Assembly: GCA_900543555.1 (NCBI GenBank)
Contig: UQRL01000022.1
Location: forward strand, 1 to 40,892
Reading direction: 5' to 3'
DNA from: an uncultured Oscillospiraceae bacterium
Lineage (GTDB): Bacteria; Bacillota; Clostridia; Oscillospirales; Acutalibacteraceae
Length of the DNA stretch: 40,892 nucleotides
The notes under the pieces are model-generated. The model had not been told where the DNA came from, did no database searches, and saw only the letters and a list, made by a program, of their open reading frames with translations. Shown piece by piece: positions 22,912 to 30,929 of the stretch. A program made the position numbers and the translations under genes. Positions within the stretch are counted from its first letter, which is position 1. Every line of letters begins with the position of its first letter.

Positions 22912-25209
22912 ATGCTGAAAACCATCATCAAGCGCAGTGGGGAGCAAGTCCCCTTCGACGCTTCCAAGATACGCGGCGCCATCTTTAAGGCCAACGTGCG
23001 AAACGCCACCGAAAAGATGAGCGACAAGCAGCTGGACCAGCTGACCCAGGCTGTTGTGGCAGAGCTGGAAAAGATGAAAGAGGTCCCCACGGTGGAGCAG
23101 ATCCAGGACGTGGTGGAGGAAAAGCTCATTGCCGCCGACTATGCCAAGACGGCCAAGGCCTACATCTTGTACCGGGCCGAGCACCAGAAGCTCCGCGAGA
23201 TGGACGACGAGCTGGTGAAGATCTACTCTGCCCTCACCTTTGTGGCCGCCGAGGACGTGGACCTGAAGCGGGAGAACGCCAACATCAACGCGGACACCGC
23301 CATGGGCACCATGCTGAAGTACGGCTCTGAGGGCGCCAAGAGCTTTTATGATAAATACGTCATCCCGCCCCACATCGCCAAGGCCCACGCCGAGGGGAAA
23401 ATCCACATCCATGACAAGGATTTCTACACCCTGACGGAGACCTGCTGCCAGATCGACCTGATCAAGCTGTTCCACAACGGCTTCTCCACAGGCCACGGCT
23501 ATCTGCGGGAGCCCAACGCCATCTCCAGCTATGCGGCCCTGGCCTGCATTGCCATTCAGGCCAACCAGAACGAGATGCACGGCGGCCAAAGCGTGCCCAA
23601 CTTCGATTACTCCATGGCCCAGGGCGTGGATAAGACCTATTCCAAGGAATATTTTAAGGCTTTGATTCAGTTTATTCAGCTGGAAAAAGGCATGCCTTAC
23701 GACCAGGTGAAGGCCCTGGTGGACAACGTGAAGGAGAACCTGGGGGAGCGGGTCAACATGGACCAGGCCCAGGAATTTGCCCGGAAGTTTGTGGACTACC
23801 TGCCCCGCCATCAGCGGGAAAACGGCTTCCAGGAGATCACCCAGGAGGAGGCCCAGAAAGCCGCCGGCTACGCCGCCGAGACAGCTTGGCGGGAGACGGA
23901 CAAGGCCACCTACCAGGCCATGGAAGCCCTGGTGCACAACCTGAACACCATGAACTCCCGGGCGGGCGCCCAGGTGCCCTTCAGCTCCTTGAATTACGGC
24001 ACCGACACCAGCGAGCAGGGCCGCATGGTCATCCGCAACCTGTTGCTGGCCACCGAGGCCGGCCTGGGCGACGGGGAAACCCCCATCTTCCCGGTGCAGA
24101 TTTTCAAGGTGAAGGAAGGCGTCAACTACAACGAGGGCGACCCCAACTACGATTTGTTCAAGCTGGCCATGCGGGTCTCCGCCAAGCGGCTGTTCCCCAA
24201 CTTCAGCTTTTTGGACGCCCCCTTTAACCTGCAGTATTACAAGCCCGGCGATTACAACACCGAGGTGGCCTACATGGGCTGCCGCACCCGTGTGATGGGC
24301 AACGTCCACGACAGGAACCGCGAGGTGACCTGCGGCCGGGGCAACCTGAGTTTTACCTCCATCAACCTGCCCCGCATCGGCATTGAGGCCCAAAAAGATA
24401 TCAAGAGATTCTACCAGATCCTGGATGAGCGCATTGACCTGTGCATTGAGCAGCTGCTGCACCGGTTCAAGATCCAGTGCAGCAAAAAGGCTTACAACTA
24501 CCCCTTCCTGATGGGGCAGGGGGTTTGGATTGATTCTGAAAAGCTGGACCGCAACGACTCTGTGGCCGAAGTGTTGAAGCACGGCACCCTCTCCGTGGGC
24601 TTCATCGGCCTGGCAGAGACGCTGGTGGCCCTGACCGGCAAGCATCACGGCGAGAGTGAGGAAAGCTATCAGCTGGGCTATGAGATCATCTCCTACATGC
24701 GCAAGCGCATGGACGACAAGTCCCAGGAGACGGGATTGAACTTCACCCTGCTGGCCACTCCCGCCGAAGGCCTGTCCGGCCGCTTTGTCCGCATCGACCA
24801 GAAAAAGTTTGGGAAAATCCCCGGCGTCACCGACCGGGAGTACTACACCAACTCCTTCCACATCCCGGTGTACTACCCCATCAGCGCCTTTGAGAAGATT
24901 AAGAAGGAAGCGCCTTTCCACGCCCTGACCAACGCGGGCCATATCAGCTATGTGGAGCTGGACGGGGACGTGTGCAAGAACATCGACGCCTTTGAGAGCG
25001 TCATCCGCTGCATGAAGGAGGCGGGCATCGGCTACGGCTCTGTGAACCATCCGGTGGACCGGGACCCTGTCTGCGGCTATAACGGCATTATCGATGACGT
25101 GTGCCCCCGCTGCGGCCGCCACGCCGGGGAGGGCGTGCCCCTGGAGAAGCTCCAGGAGCTGCGCAAGAAGTACCACGACGTGCCGGATTACTCCTGCCTG
25201 ATCCGCTAA
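22912..25209 (+). CDS. nrdD: Anaerobic ribonucleoside-triphosphate reductase, large chain lacking the glycyl-radical tail
   Basis: Class III reductase chain of 765 residues that makes dNTPs without oxygen. Residues ~3-92 are an ATP-cone allosteric domain (KTIIKRSGEQVPFDASKIR). The catalytic barrel includes MGCRTRVMGN with the thiyl cysteine at about C457. The chain ends with a cysteine motif (PVCGYNG, C721; VCPRCGR, C731 and C734), a lone C762 and a stop. In ordinary NrdD this motif is followed by an R-x-x-G-Y glycyl-radical loop. None is present here; that segment is encoded separately at 25506-25676. Only three cysteines are in the usual zinc motif, with Asp (D718) three residues before the first. 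Regulated by an NrdR box. Confidence 0.92.
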   Translation: MLKTIIKRSGEQVPFDASKIRGAIFKANVRNATEKMSDKQLDQLTQAVVAELEKMKEVPTVEQIQDVVEEKLIAADYAKTAKAYILYRAEHQKLREMDDELVKIYSALTFVAAEDVDLKRENANINADTAMGTMLKYGSEGAKSFYDKYVIPPHIAKAHAEGKIHIHDKDFYTLTETCCQIDLIKLFHNGFSTGHGYLREPNAISSYAALACIAIQANQNEMHGGQSVPNFDYSMAQGVDKTYSKEYFKALIQFIQLEKGMPYDQVKALVDNVKENLGERVNMDQAQEFARKFVDYLPRHQRENGFQEITQEEAQKAAGYAAETAWRETDKATYQAMEALVHNLNTMNSRAGAQVPFSSLNYGTDTSEQGRMVIRNLLLATEAGLGDGETPIFPVQIFKVKEGVNYNEGDPNYDLFKLAMRVSAKRLFPNFSFLDAPFNLQYYKPGDYNTEVAYMGCRTRVMGNVHDRNREVTCGRGNLSFTSINLPRIGIEAQKDIKRFYQILDERIDLCIEQLLHRFKIQCSKKAYNYPFLMGQGVWIDSEKLDRNDSVAEVLKHGTLSVGFIGLAETLVALTGKHHGESEESYQLGYEIISYMRKRMDDKSQETGLNFTLLATPAEGLSGRFVRIDQKKFGKIPGVTDREYYTNSFHIPVYYPISAFEKIKKEAPFHALTNAGHISYVELDGDVCKNIDAFESVIRCMKEAGIGYGSVNHPVDRDPVCGYNGIIDDVCPRCGRHAGEGVPLEKLQELRKKYHDVPDYSCLIR

Positions 25210-25505
25210 GTCCGTGACCGGACGGGACAAGCCGGCTGTCTTGCCTGCGGCAAGGCCGGGAAGGTCCCAGCGAAGCCAGCGGCGCGGACGCGCGTTGGCG
25301 GCTCGATCGGCACGAGCGTCAGCGAGCTGCCCAGGGCGCGAAGAGACAGCGGAGGCACTCCGCCGCGAATCGCTCCATCCGGGCACGGCCCTCAAAATCT
25401 TGTGTGATACTGTTGACAGGGACACAGGATTCTGCTAAAATAAGAATAGTTCTTGATTTTTGATAGAAAAACCCTTTTGGATTTTAGAATAAGGAGGAAT
25501 TTGTC
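25210..25505 (+). other. GC-rich spacer between nrdD and the glycyl-radical mini-gene
   Basis: The first ~190 bases are GC-rich, contain small hairpins (CTTGCC/GGCAAG; CGGAG/CTCCG) and show no gene or terminator. From about 25400 the DNA becomes AT-rich, with the mini-gene promoter and a small palindrome, AAGAA-TAG-TTCTT (25442-25454), across the predicted transcription start. Confidence 0.6.
25413..25441 (+). promoter_or_regulatory. Promoter of the glycyl-radical mini-gene
   Basis: TTGACA (25413-25418), 17 bases, TAAAAT (25436-25441). No NrdR box was found beside it, unlike the nrdD promoter, so the two parts of the reductase can be regulated differently. Confidence 0.85.
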
Positions 25506-25676
25506 ATGGCAAAGACAGTTGTGGAAAATAAAGAGCAGGTTTTGGTGGGCGAGGGCCGGGACTTCGAGCGCATCCGCCGCATCACCGGTTACCTGGTGGG
25601 CACCATCGACCGCTGGAACAACGCCAAGCGGGCCGAGGAAAAGGACCGGGTGAAGCACACCCTTTCCAACCTGTAA
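25506..25676 (+). CDS. Stand-alone NrdD glycyl-radical domain protein (56 aa)
   Basis: A 56-residue protein consisting mainly of the C-terminal glycyl-radical segment of class III ribonucleotide reductase. The core reads FERIRRITGYLVGTIDRW and then NNAKRAEEKDRVKH. This aligns with the end of intact NrdD proteins (RRVCGYLG in Escherichia coli; the SRVTGYYRP...NWN.GK.EE pattern in others). R25-I-T-G28-Y29 is the R-x-x-G-Y signature, so G28 is the predicted radical residue. AAGGAGG lies 8 bases before the ATG, and an in-frame TAG at 25485-25487 rules out an upstream extension. It probably docks onto the large chain and is activated by NrdG, although a spare-part role like that of YfiD for pyruvate formate-lyase is possible. 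Confidence 0.88.
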   Translation: MAKTVVENKEQVLVGEGRDFERIRRITGYLVGTIDRWNNAKRAEEKDRVKHTLSNL

Positions 25677-25698
25677 GAGAGGGCTGTCATACATGGGA

Positions 25699-25731
25699 AG
25701 CCGGATGGGGAAACCCACCCGGCTTTCTTTT
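25699..25731 (+). terminator. Terminator between mini-gene and nrdG
   Basis: AGCCGG-A-TGGG, loop GAAA, CCCA-C-CCGGCT, then TTTCTTTT. nrdG begins only 33 bases further on with no clear promoter of its own, so its expression probably depends on read-through. Confidence 0.8.
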
Positions 25732-25763
25732 CCAAATATGTTTGCCGCTAAGGAGAGAGAGGT

Positions 25764-26264
25764 ATGGAACTGACAATCGCCGGCGTTATCAAAGAATCCA
25801 TTGTGGACGGGCCGGGCATCCGCTACACCGTGTTCACCCAGGGCTGCCCTCATCACTGCCCCGGCTGCCACAACCCCCAGACCTGGGCCTTCGAGGGGGG
25901 GCAGCAGACCACGCCCCAGGCTTTGTTCGAGGACTTTCAAAAGGACCCCATTTTAAAGGGAGTCACCTTCAGCGGGGGGGAGCCATTCTGCCAGCCGGAG
26001 CCGCTGACAGAGCTGGCAAAGCTGGTCCACGGCGCGGGGAAGGACGTGGCCTGCTACACCGGCTGGACCTACGAGCAGCTGCTGGAAAAGGGCGACCCTG
26101 CCGTCAACGCCCTGCTGGCAGAGGTGGACCTTCTCATCGACGGGCCCTTTGTGCTGGAACAGCGCAACCTGGAGCTGCGCTTCCGGGGCAGCGAGAACCA
26201 GCGGCTCATCAACATGAAGGAGACCCGCAAGCAGGGGCGTGTGGTGCTGGTGGAAGAGGAATAG
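25764..26264 (+). CDS. nrdG: Anaerobic ribonucleotide reductase activating protein (radical SAM)
   Basis: Uses a [4Fe-4S] cluster and S-adenosylmethionine to place the glycyl radical on NrdD. The cluster motif CX3CX2C is C28-PHH-C32-PG-C35 followed by HNPQTW, and the SAM-binding FSGGEPF segment is near residue 72. The 166-residue length is normal. A TAAGGAGAGAGAGG site precedes the ATG. Here its target glycine appears to lie on the 56-residue protein encoded just upstream. Confidence 0.95.
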   Translation: MELTIAGVIKESIVDGPGIRYTVFTQGCPHHCPGCHNPQTWAFEGGQQTTPQALFEDFQKDPILKGVTFSGGEPFCQPEPLTELAKLVHGAGKDVACYTGWTYEQLLEKGDPAVNALLAEVDLLIDGPFVLEQRNLELRFRGSENQRLINMKETRKQGRVVLVEEE

Positions 26265-26327
26265 CGTCTTGAACGGGGAGGGCTGAACGCCCCCGGCCAG
26301 ATTGCTGTCTTTTTAACAAAATAGTCA

Positions 26328-26356
26328 TTGATTCTTAGGCCCCGCTGTGCTAGAAT
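26328..26356 (+). promoter_or_regulatory. Promoter of pckG
   Basis: TTGATT (26328-26333), 17 bases, TAGAAT (26351-26356), giving a ~48-base leader that contains GAAAGGAG before the ATG. Confidence 0.75.
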
Positions 26357-26410
26357 AAACACTGGAAGACAAGCACAAATTTTGCCATTGGGCGAAAGGA
26401 GATCATACAA

Positions 26411-28180
26411 ATGACCAACAATAAGTCCGTGCTGGCTTGGCTTGACGAAATGAAAGAGCTGGTCACTCCCGATGAGGTCGTCTGGATCGACGGCTCTGAG
26501 GAGCAGCTGGAAAGCCTTCGCAAGCAGGCCTGCGAGACCGGCGAAATGATTAAGCTGAACCAGGAGAAGCTGCCTGGCTGCTATCTGCACCGCACCGCCA
26601 TCAACGACGTGGCCCGTGTGGAAGGCCGTACCTTCATCTGCTCCCGCAAGGAAGAGGATGCCGGCCCCACCAACCATTGGATGGAGCCCCAGGGCGCCTA
26701 TAAGATGCTGTTCAACATTGCTCGTGGCAGCTACAAGGGCCGCACCATGTATGTGATCCCCTACTCCATGGGCCCCATCGGCTCTCCTCTGGCTAAAATC
26801 GGCCTGGAAGTCACCGACTCCATCTACGTGGTGCTGAACATGGCCATTATGACCCGCGTGGGCCAGGCTGTGCTGGACGTGCTGGGCGACAGCGAGGACT
26901 GGGTGAAGGGCCTGCACTGCAAGTGCAACATCGAGGAAGAGAACCGCTATATCTGCCACTTCCCCGAGGACAACTATATCATCAGCGTCAACTCCGGTTA
27001 CGGCGGCAACGTGCTGCTGGGCAAGAAGTGCTTCGCCCTGCGCATTGCCTCCTACCTGGGCAAGAACGAGGGCTGGATGGCCGAGCACATGCTCATCCTG
27101 GGCATTGAGAATCCCCAGGGCGAGGTGAAGTACGTCACCGCCGCCTTCCCGTCCGCCTGCGGCAAGACCAACCTGGCCATGCTCATCCCGCCGGAAGGTT
27201 ACCGCAACAAGGGCTACAAGGTTTGGACTGTGGGCGACGATATCGCCTGGATGCGCCAGGGCGCCGATGGCAAGCTGTATGCCATCAACCCCGAGAACGG
27301 CTTCTTCGGCGTGGCCCCCGGCACCAACATGAAGTCCAACCCCAACGCTCTGATCTCCACCCAGAAGGGCACCATCTTCACCAACGTGGCCCACAACCTG
27401 GACGACAACACCGTGTGGTGGGAAGGCCTGGACAAGAACCCGCCTGAGAACGCTCTGGATTGGACCGGCGAGCCCTGGAATGGCAAGACCTCTGAGAAGA
27501 AGGGCGCCCATCCCAACAGCCGCTTCACCGCTCCCGCCAAGAACTGCCCCTGCATCAGCCCCGAGTTTGACAAGGGCGAAGGCGTGCCGGTTTCCGCCAT
27601 CATCTTCGGCGGCCGCCGCGCTCAGACCACTCCCCTGGTGTACCAGTCCCGCGATTGGAACAACGGCGTGTTCGTAGGCTCCATCATGGCCTCTGAGACC
27701 ACCGCCGCCGCCACCGGCGCTGTGGGCGTGGTTCGCCGCGATCCCATGGCTATGCTGCCCTTCTGCGGCTATCATATGGGCGACTACTTCCAGCACTGGT
27801 TCGAGATGGGCGAGAAGCTGGGCGAGAACGCTCCCAAGATCTTCAACGTCAACTGGTTCCGTCTGGACAGCGAAGGCCACTTCCTGTGGCCCGGTTTCGG
27901 CGACAACTTCCGCGTGCTGGAGTGGATCCTCAAGCGCTGCGAGGGCAAGGTGGACGCCAAGGAGACCGCTATCGGCTATGTGCCTTACGCCGAGGACATC
28001 AACCTGGAGGGCATTCAGGACTTCGATATCGAGACCCTGAAGTCCATCCTGGAAGTGGACAAGGCTGCCTGGGCCAAGGAAGCCGAGGGCATTGAGGAGT
28101 TCTACAAGCAGTTTGGCGACAAGCTGCCCCAGGAGCTCCGCAACCAGCTGGAGACCCTGAAGAAGAACTGCGCCGAGTAA
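26411..28180 (+). CDS. pckG: Phosphoenolpyruvate carboxykinase (GTP)
   Basis: Interconverts oxaloacetate and PEP using GTP/GDP. In fermenting anaerobes it often runs towards oxaloacetate to fix CO2. GTP-type features: P-loop FPSACGKTNLAML at about residue 245, the kinase-2-like segment WTVGDDIAWM near 276, FGVAPGTNMKSNPNAL near 302, and FGGRRAQTTPLV near 398. The 589-residue length fits the GTP family, not the ATP one. Codons are noticeably less G/C-ended than in neighbours (more GCT, CGT, TCT), as often seen in highly expressed genes. Followed by a strong terminator. Confidence 0.97.
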   Translation: MTNNKSVLAWLDEMKELVTPDEVVWIDGSEEQLESLRKQACETGEMIKLNQEKLPGCYLHRTAINDVARVEGRTFICSRKEEDAGPTNHWMEPQGAYKMLFNIARGSYKGRTMYVIPYSMGPIGSPLAKIGLEVTDSIYVVLNMAIMTRVGQAVLDVLGDSEDWVKGLHCKCNIEEENRYICHFPEDNYIISVNSGYGGNVLLGKKCFALRIASYLGKNEGWMAEHMLILGIENPQGEVKYVTAAFPSACGKTNLAMLIPPEGYRNKGYKVWTVGDDIAWMRQGADGKLYAINPENGFFGVAPGTNMKSNPNALISTQKGTIFTNVAHNLDDNTVWWEGLDKNPPENALDWTGEPWNGKTSEKKGAHPNSRFTAPAKNCPCISPEFDKGEGVPVSAIIFGGRRAQTTPLVYQSRDWNNGVFVGSIMASETTAAATGAVGVVRRDPMAMLPFCGYHMGDYFQHWFEMGEKLGENAPKIFNVNWFRLDSEGHFLWPGFGDNFRVLEWILKRCEGKVDAKETAIGYVPYAEDINLEGIQDFDIETLKSILEVDKAAWAKEAEGIEEFYKQFGDKLPQELRNQLETLKKNCAE

Positions 28181-28227
28181 GCTGCTTTTCTCACCATTTT
28201 ATTTCAACCTCTTCTTATAATGCTTTT

Positions 28228-28259
28228 AAGGGGCTGCCGTGAAAACGGCAGCCCCTTTT
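28228..28259 (+). terminator. Terminator of pckG
   Basis: An 11-bp GC-rich stem (GGGGCTGCCGT / ACGGCAGCCCC) with GAAA loop, extended by AA/TT and followed by TTTT. Confidence 0.93.
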
Positions 28260-28361
28260 GTATCCCCCTGGTTTCCGGCAAAAAAATTTGCGGCGGGCGG
28301 GATAGAACGCTCCCCTGCCGGGTATAAAGTGTGAAGAGCTTTTCAAAAGGAGGTGGAGGCC

Positions 28362-28832
28362 ATGGAGGAGCAGGAGTTCACCGGCTACGTCCGGGAATAC
28401 GCAGACGCCGTCTACCGGGTGGCCTTCCACGCCTGCAAAAACCCGGCGGACTCCCAGGACATTGTGCAGAACGTGTTCCTGCGGCTGTACCGGACCAGCC
28501 CCACCTTTGAAAGCAAAGAGCACGCCCGGCGGTGGCTCCTGCGGGTGGCGGTGAACGAGTCCAGGCGGCTGGTGTGCTCGCCGTGGTTTCACAGGCGTGT
28601 GCCGCTGGAGGAGTACGCCCAGTCCCTGGGGATGGAGTCCCCCCAGGAGACCGGGCTGTTCCAGGCGGTGATGGGCCTCCCGAAAAAGTACCGGGTGCCT
28701 TTGTACCTTTACTACTACGAGGGATACCCGGTGAAGGAGGTGGCCGCTCTCTGCGGGCTGAAGGAATCCACAGCCCAGACCCGTCTGCAGCGGGCCCGGG
28801 AGCGGCTGAAAAAGGAACTGAGCGACGATTAG
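28362..28832 (+). CDS. ECF-type RNA polymerase sigma factor
   Basis: A 156-residue sigma-70 family factor with only regions 2 and 4. Region 2 reads YADAVYRVAFHACKNPADSQ and DIVQNVFLRLYR (DNA -10 recognition). Region 4 reads LPKKYRVPLYLYYYEGYPVK and STAQTRLQRARERLKKEL (helix-turn-helix for -35). ATG 28362 has AAAGGAGG 7 bases upstream; an in-frame GTG at 28353 overlaps that site. The next gene begins 15 bases later and encodes a small membrane protein, the usual place of an anti-sigma factor. Its promoter was not identified; TATAAA at 28323 lacks a good -35. Regulon unknown. Confidence 0.92.
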   Translation: MEEQEFTGYVREYADAVYRVAFHACKNPADSQDIVQNVFLRLYRTSPTFESKEHARRWLLRVAVNESRRLVCSPWFHRRVPLEEYAQSLGMESPQETGLFQAVMGLPKKYRVPLYLYYYEGYPVKEVAALCGLKESTAQTRLQRARERLKKELSDD

Positions 28833-28847
28833 AAAGGGGAGAGACAG

Positions 28848-29288
28848 ATGGCTCTGAACACACGGTACCGGCAGACCTTTGCCAAATTGAAGGCGCCTCC
28901 CCAACTGGAAACGGAGGTTTTGCAATTGACAGAACAGAAACGCAGACCGAAAAAGTTCATCGCCCGGCGGCTGGCTGTGGCCGCTCTGGCCGCCGCCCTT
29001 ATGGGGGCCTTGGCCGTGGGCGCCAACGCCGCCACCGGTGGTTCCTGGTTGGGGGAGTTTCTCCAAACGATCACCGGGGGCCGGTTTACCGTGGAGGACG
29101 TGGAGACTCACGGGAATTTGATCCGAGGCCGCTTGGTGGACGGTCAGGGAAACAGCGTAGGGGAATTCACGGGGGTGGACCTGCCAGAGGGTTCCTCCCA
29201 AGGGGATCCCAGCCAGGAAGTGGATGTCGAGATGTATTCTGACCGGATGGGAAAAGCCGAGTTGTATACTCTGCCACCCCAGGAATAA
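28848..29288 (+). CDS. Probable membrane-anchored anti-sigma factor (DUF4179-like layout)
   Basis: A 146-residue protein. The cytoplasmic N-terminus (residues 1-43) reads YRQTFAKLKAPPQLETEVLQ, a short motif seen at the start of anti-sigma-like proteins in Clostridia. One membrane helix (AVAALAAALMGALAVGANAA, about 45-64) is followed by ~80 extracellular residues with a GRFTVEDVETHGNLIRGRLV beta-type stretch and an acidic end. Pairing with the ECF sigma gene suggests it holds the sigma factor at the membrane. No zinc-binding H-x3-C-x2-C anti-sigma motif is present, so the assignment rests on position and topology. Confidence 0.65.
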   Translation: MALNTRYRQTFAKLKAPPQLETEVLQLTEQKRRPKKFIARRLAVAALAAALMGALAVGANAATGGSWLGEFLQTITGGRFTVEDVETHGNLIRGRLVDGQGNSVGEFTGVDLPEGSSQGDPSQEVDVEMYSDRMGKAELYTLPPQE

Positions 29289-29323
29289 AAAAAGGGGAGA
29301 GCGTTCGCCCTCCCCTTTTTTTG
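29287..29323 (+). terminator. Terminator of the sigma/anti-sigma operon
   Basis: An A-run, GGGGAG-A-GCG, loop TT, CGC-CCTCCCC and TTTTTTT. The stop codon of the anti-sigma-like gene abuts it. Symmetric A- and T-runs mean it could act on both strands. Confidence 0.9.
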
Positions 29324-29326
29324 CGC

Positions 29327-29354
29327 AAAAAAACAGCCTGGAATACCCAGGCTG
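29327..29354 (-). terminator. Terminator of the amino-acid ABC operon
   Basis: On the minus strand, CAGCCTGG, loop GTATT, CCAGGCTG and TTTTTTT (complement of 29327-29333), 22 bases after the ATPase stop. Confidence 0.88.
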
Positions 29355-29375
29355 CTTTGCATGAAACAGAGAGTC

Positions 29376-30098
29376 TTATAAAACTTTGGAGAGAAACTCC
29401 TTCAACCGGGGGTTCTGGGGGTGGGTGAAGAAGGCCTCGGGCTCGTTCTGTTCGGCGATATTGCCCTCGTCCATAAAGAGGACCCGGGTGGCTACGGAAC
29501 GGGCAAAGCCCATCTCGTGGGTGACCACCACCATGGTCATGCCGTCATCCGCCAGCTCCTTCATGATCTCCAGCACCTCGCCCACCATTTCTGGGTCCAG
29601 GGCGGAAGTGGGCTCGTCGAAGAGCATCACATCCGGATTCATGGCCAAAGCCCGGGCAATGGCGATGCGCTGCTGCTGGCCGCCGGAAAGCTGCTTGGGA
29701 TAGGCGTTGGCCTTGTCCGGCAGGCCCACCCGCTCCAGCAGCTCCAGGGCCTTTTTGTCGGCCTGGGCCTTGGTCATCAGCTTCAGTTTGGTGGGGGCCA
29801 GGGTGATGTTCTGCTTTACGGTCATGTGGGGGAACAGGTTGAACTGCTGGAACACCATGCCCATGCGGGCCCGCAGCTTGTTGATGTCGTTTTTGGGGTT
29901 GGTGATGTCCACGCCCTCAAAGGTAATGGTGCCGGAAGTGGGCTCCTCCAGCAGGTTTAGGCACCGCAGAAAGGTGGACTTGCCCGAACCGGAAGGCCCG
30001 ATAATGGCCACTTTCTCCCCTTTGGAGATGTGCTCGTTGATGCCTTTAAGGACCTGATGGTCCCCATAGGTCTTGGTCAAGCCTTTAACGTCGATCAC
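29376..30098 (-). CDS. Polar amino-acid ABC transporter, ATP-binding protein (GlnQ/ArtP type)
   Basis: A 240-residue ABC ATPase powering uptake of a polar amino acid. Walker [10 protein letters not shown] (residues ~34-42), Q-loop [14 protein letters not shown] typical of the PAAT family, signature LSGGQQQR, Walker [15 protein letters not shown] and the switch His in VVVTHEM are all intact. It starts with GTG at 30098, preceded by GGAAAGGAGG, and overlaps the permease end by 14 bases. Last gene of the SBP-permease-ATPase operon. The ARG-box-like site upstream of the operon hints at arginine or another cationic amino acid. Confidence 0.95.
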   Translation of the reverse strand: MIDVKGLTKTYGDHQVLKGINEHISKGEKVAIIGPSGSGKSTFLRCLNLLEEPTSGTITFEGVDITNPKNDINKLRARMGMVFQQFNLFPHMTVKQNITLAPTKLKLMTKAQADKKALELLERVGLPDKANAYPKQLSGGQQQRIAIARALAMNPDVMLFDEPTSALDPEMVGEVLEIMKELADDGMTMVVVTHEMGFARSVATRVLFMDEGNIAEQNEPEAFFTHPQNPRLKEFLSKVL

Positions 30099-30846
30099 TG
30101 GCGCGCAGCCTCCTTTCCAGAATCCCCTGGAGCCAGGTGAAGATCAGCACCAGGATCAGGTACATCACCGCGGTGATGAGGTAGGGCCACATGGGTTCAT
30201 AGGTGCGGGCCACAATCGCCTGGGCAAAGTAGACGATCTCTGTGCCGGCCACCACCGAGATGAGAGAGGTGTCCTTCAGCAGGGTGATGAACTCGTTGCC
30301 CAGGGCGGGCAGAATGGCCTTGAAAGCCTGGGGCACCACAATGCACCGCATGGTGGTGAGGTAGCCCAGCCCCAGAGAGCGCCCGGCTTCTGTTTGGCCG
30401 GGGTCCAGGCTCATCAGGCCGCCGCGGATGATCTCTGCCACATAGGCCCCGGAATTGATGCCCAGGGCCAGGGCCCCCACCATGGAATGGTTGCGGCTGC
30501 TTTTGAAAATGACAAAGCCCATAATCAGCAGCTGCACCATCATAGGGGTGCCGCGGATGACGGTGACATACACCTTGCAGACCATGTTGAGCACCGCTAA
30601 AATGGGGTTGTGGTGGCCTTTTCGCTGTTGGTCGTGGCCTGTGCGCACAACGGCTACCAGCACGCCCAGCACCACGCCAATCAGCAAGGCGATGATTGTG
30701 ACAAGAATGGTAACGCCCAGGCCCTCGAAGTACTGCATCCACCGGCCGCCCTCAAACCAGGCCCGGTAAAAGTTCATATAAGCGGTCTGCCAGAAGCCGG
30801 GGTCCTCCAGGGCGGCGAACTGCTCGTACAACTGGGAAAAATTCAT
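30085..30846 (-). CDS. Polar amino-acid ABC transporter, permease (HisM/GlnP type)
   Basis: A 253-residue inner-membrane permease. About five to six helices are visible, starting at [20 protein letters not shown], followed by [20 protein letters not shown]. The EAA-type loop reads [20 protein letters not shown] then [20 protein letters not shown], and [17 protein letters not shown] follows; all are hallmarks of the PAAT permease family. As a single permease it would work as a homodimer. It is separated from the binding-protein gene by a hairpin that probably reduces its expression relative to that gene. Confidence 0.95.
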   Translation of the reverse strand: MNFSQLYEQFAALEDPGFWQTAYMNFYRAWFEGGRWMQYFEGLGVTILVTIIALLIGVVLGVLVAVVRTGHDQQRKGHHNPILAVLNMVCKVYVTVIRGTPMMVQLLIMGFVIFKSSRNHSMVGALALGINSGAYVAEIIRGGLMSLDPGQTEAGRSLGLGYLTTMRCIVVPQAFKAILPALGNEFITLLKDTSLISVVAGTEIVYFAQAIVARTYEPMWPYLITAVMYLILVLIFTWLQGILERRLRASDRR

Positions 30847-30882
30847 CTGCCCACTCCTCTCTCCTTAGGGATTCCATAGACC

Positions 30883-30905
30883 AAAAGAGCGGCGCAGGGC
30901 CGCTC
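30883..30905 (-). terminator. Partial terminator between binding protein and permease
   Basis: On the minus strand, GAGCGGC, a 5-base loop, GCCGCTC, then TTTT. Such a weak terminator commonly keeps the binding protein more abundant than the membrane parts. Confidence 0.7.
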
Positions 30906-30929
30906 CTTGGGACAATGGTATCATTTCGC

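Noticed and set aside
22255..25425. A 1056-codon open frame on the minus strand across aspS and nrdD
   Set aside because: It runs antisense through two unambiguous genes and their promoter region, with no ribosome site or recognisable domain.
25207..25506. Frameshift or sequencing error as the cause of the split NrdD
   Set aside because: About 300 non-coding bases, a promoter, a ribosome site and in-frame stops separate the two parts, so a one- or two-base error cannot join them.
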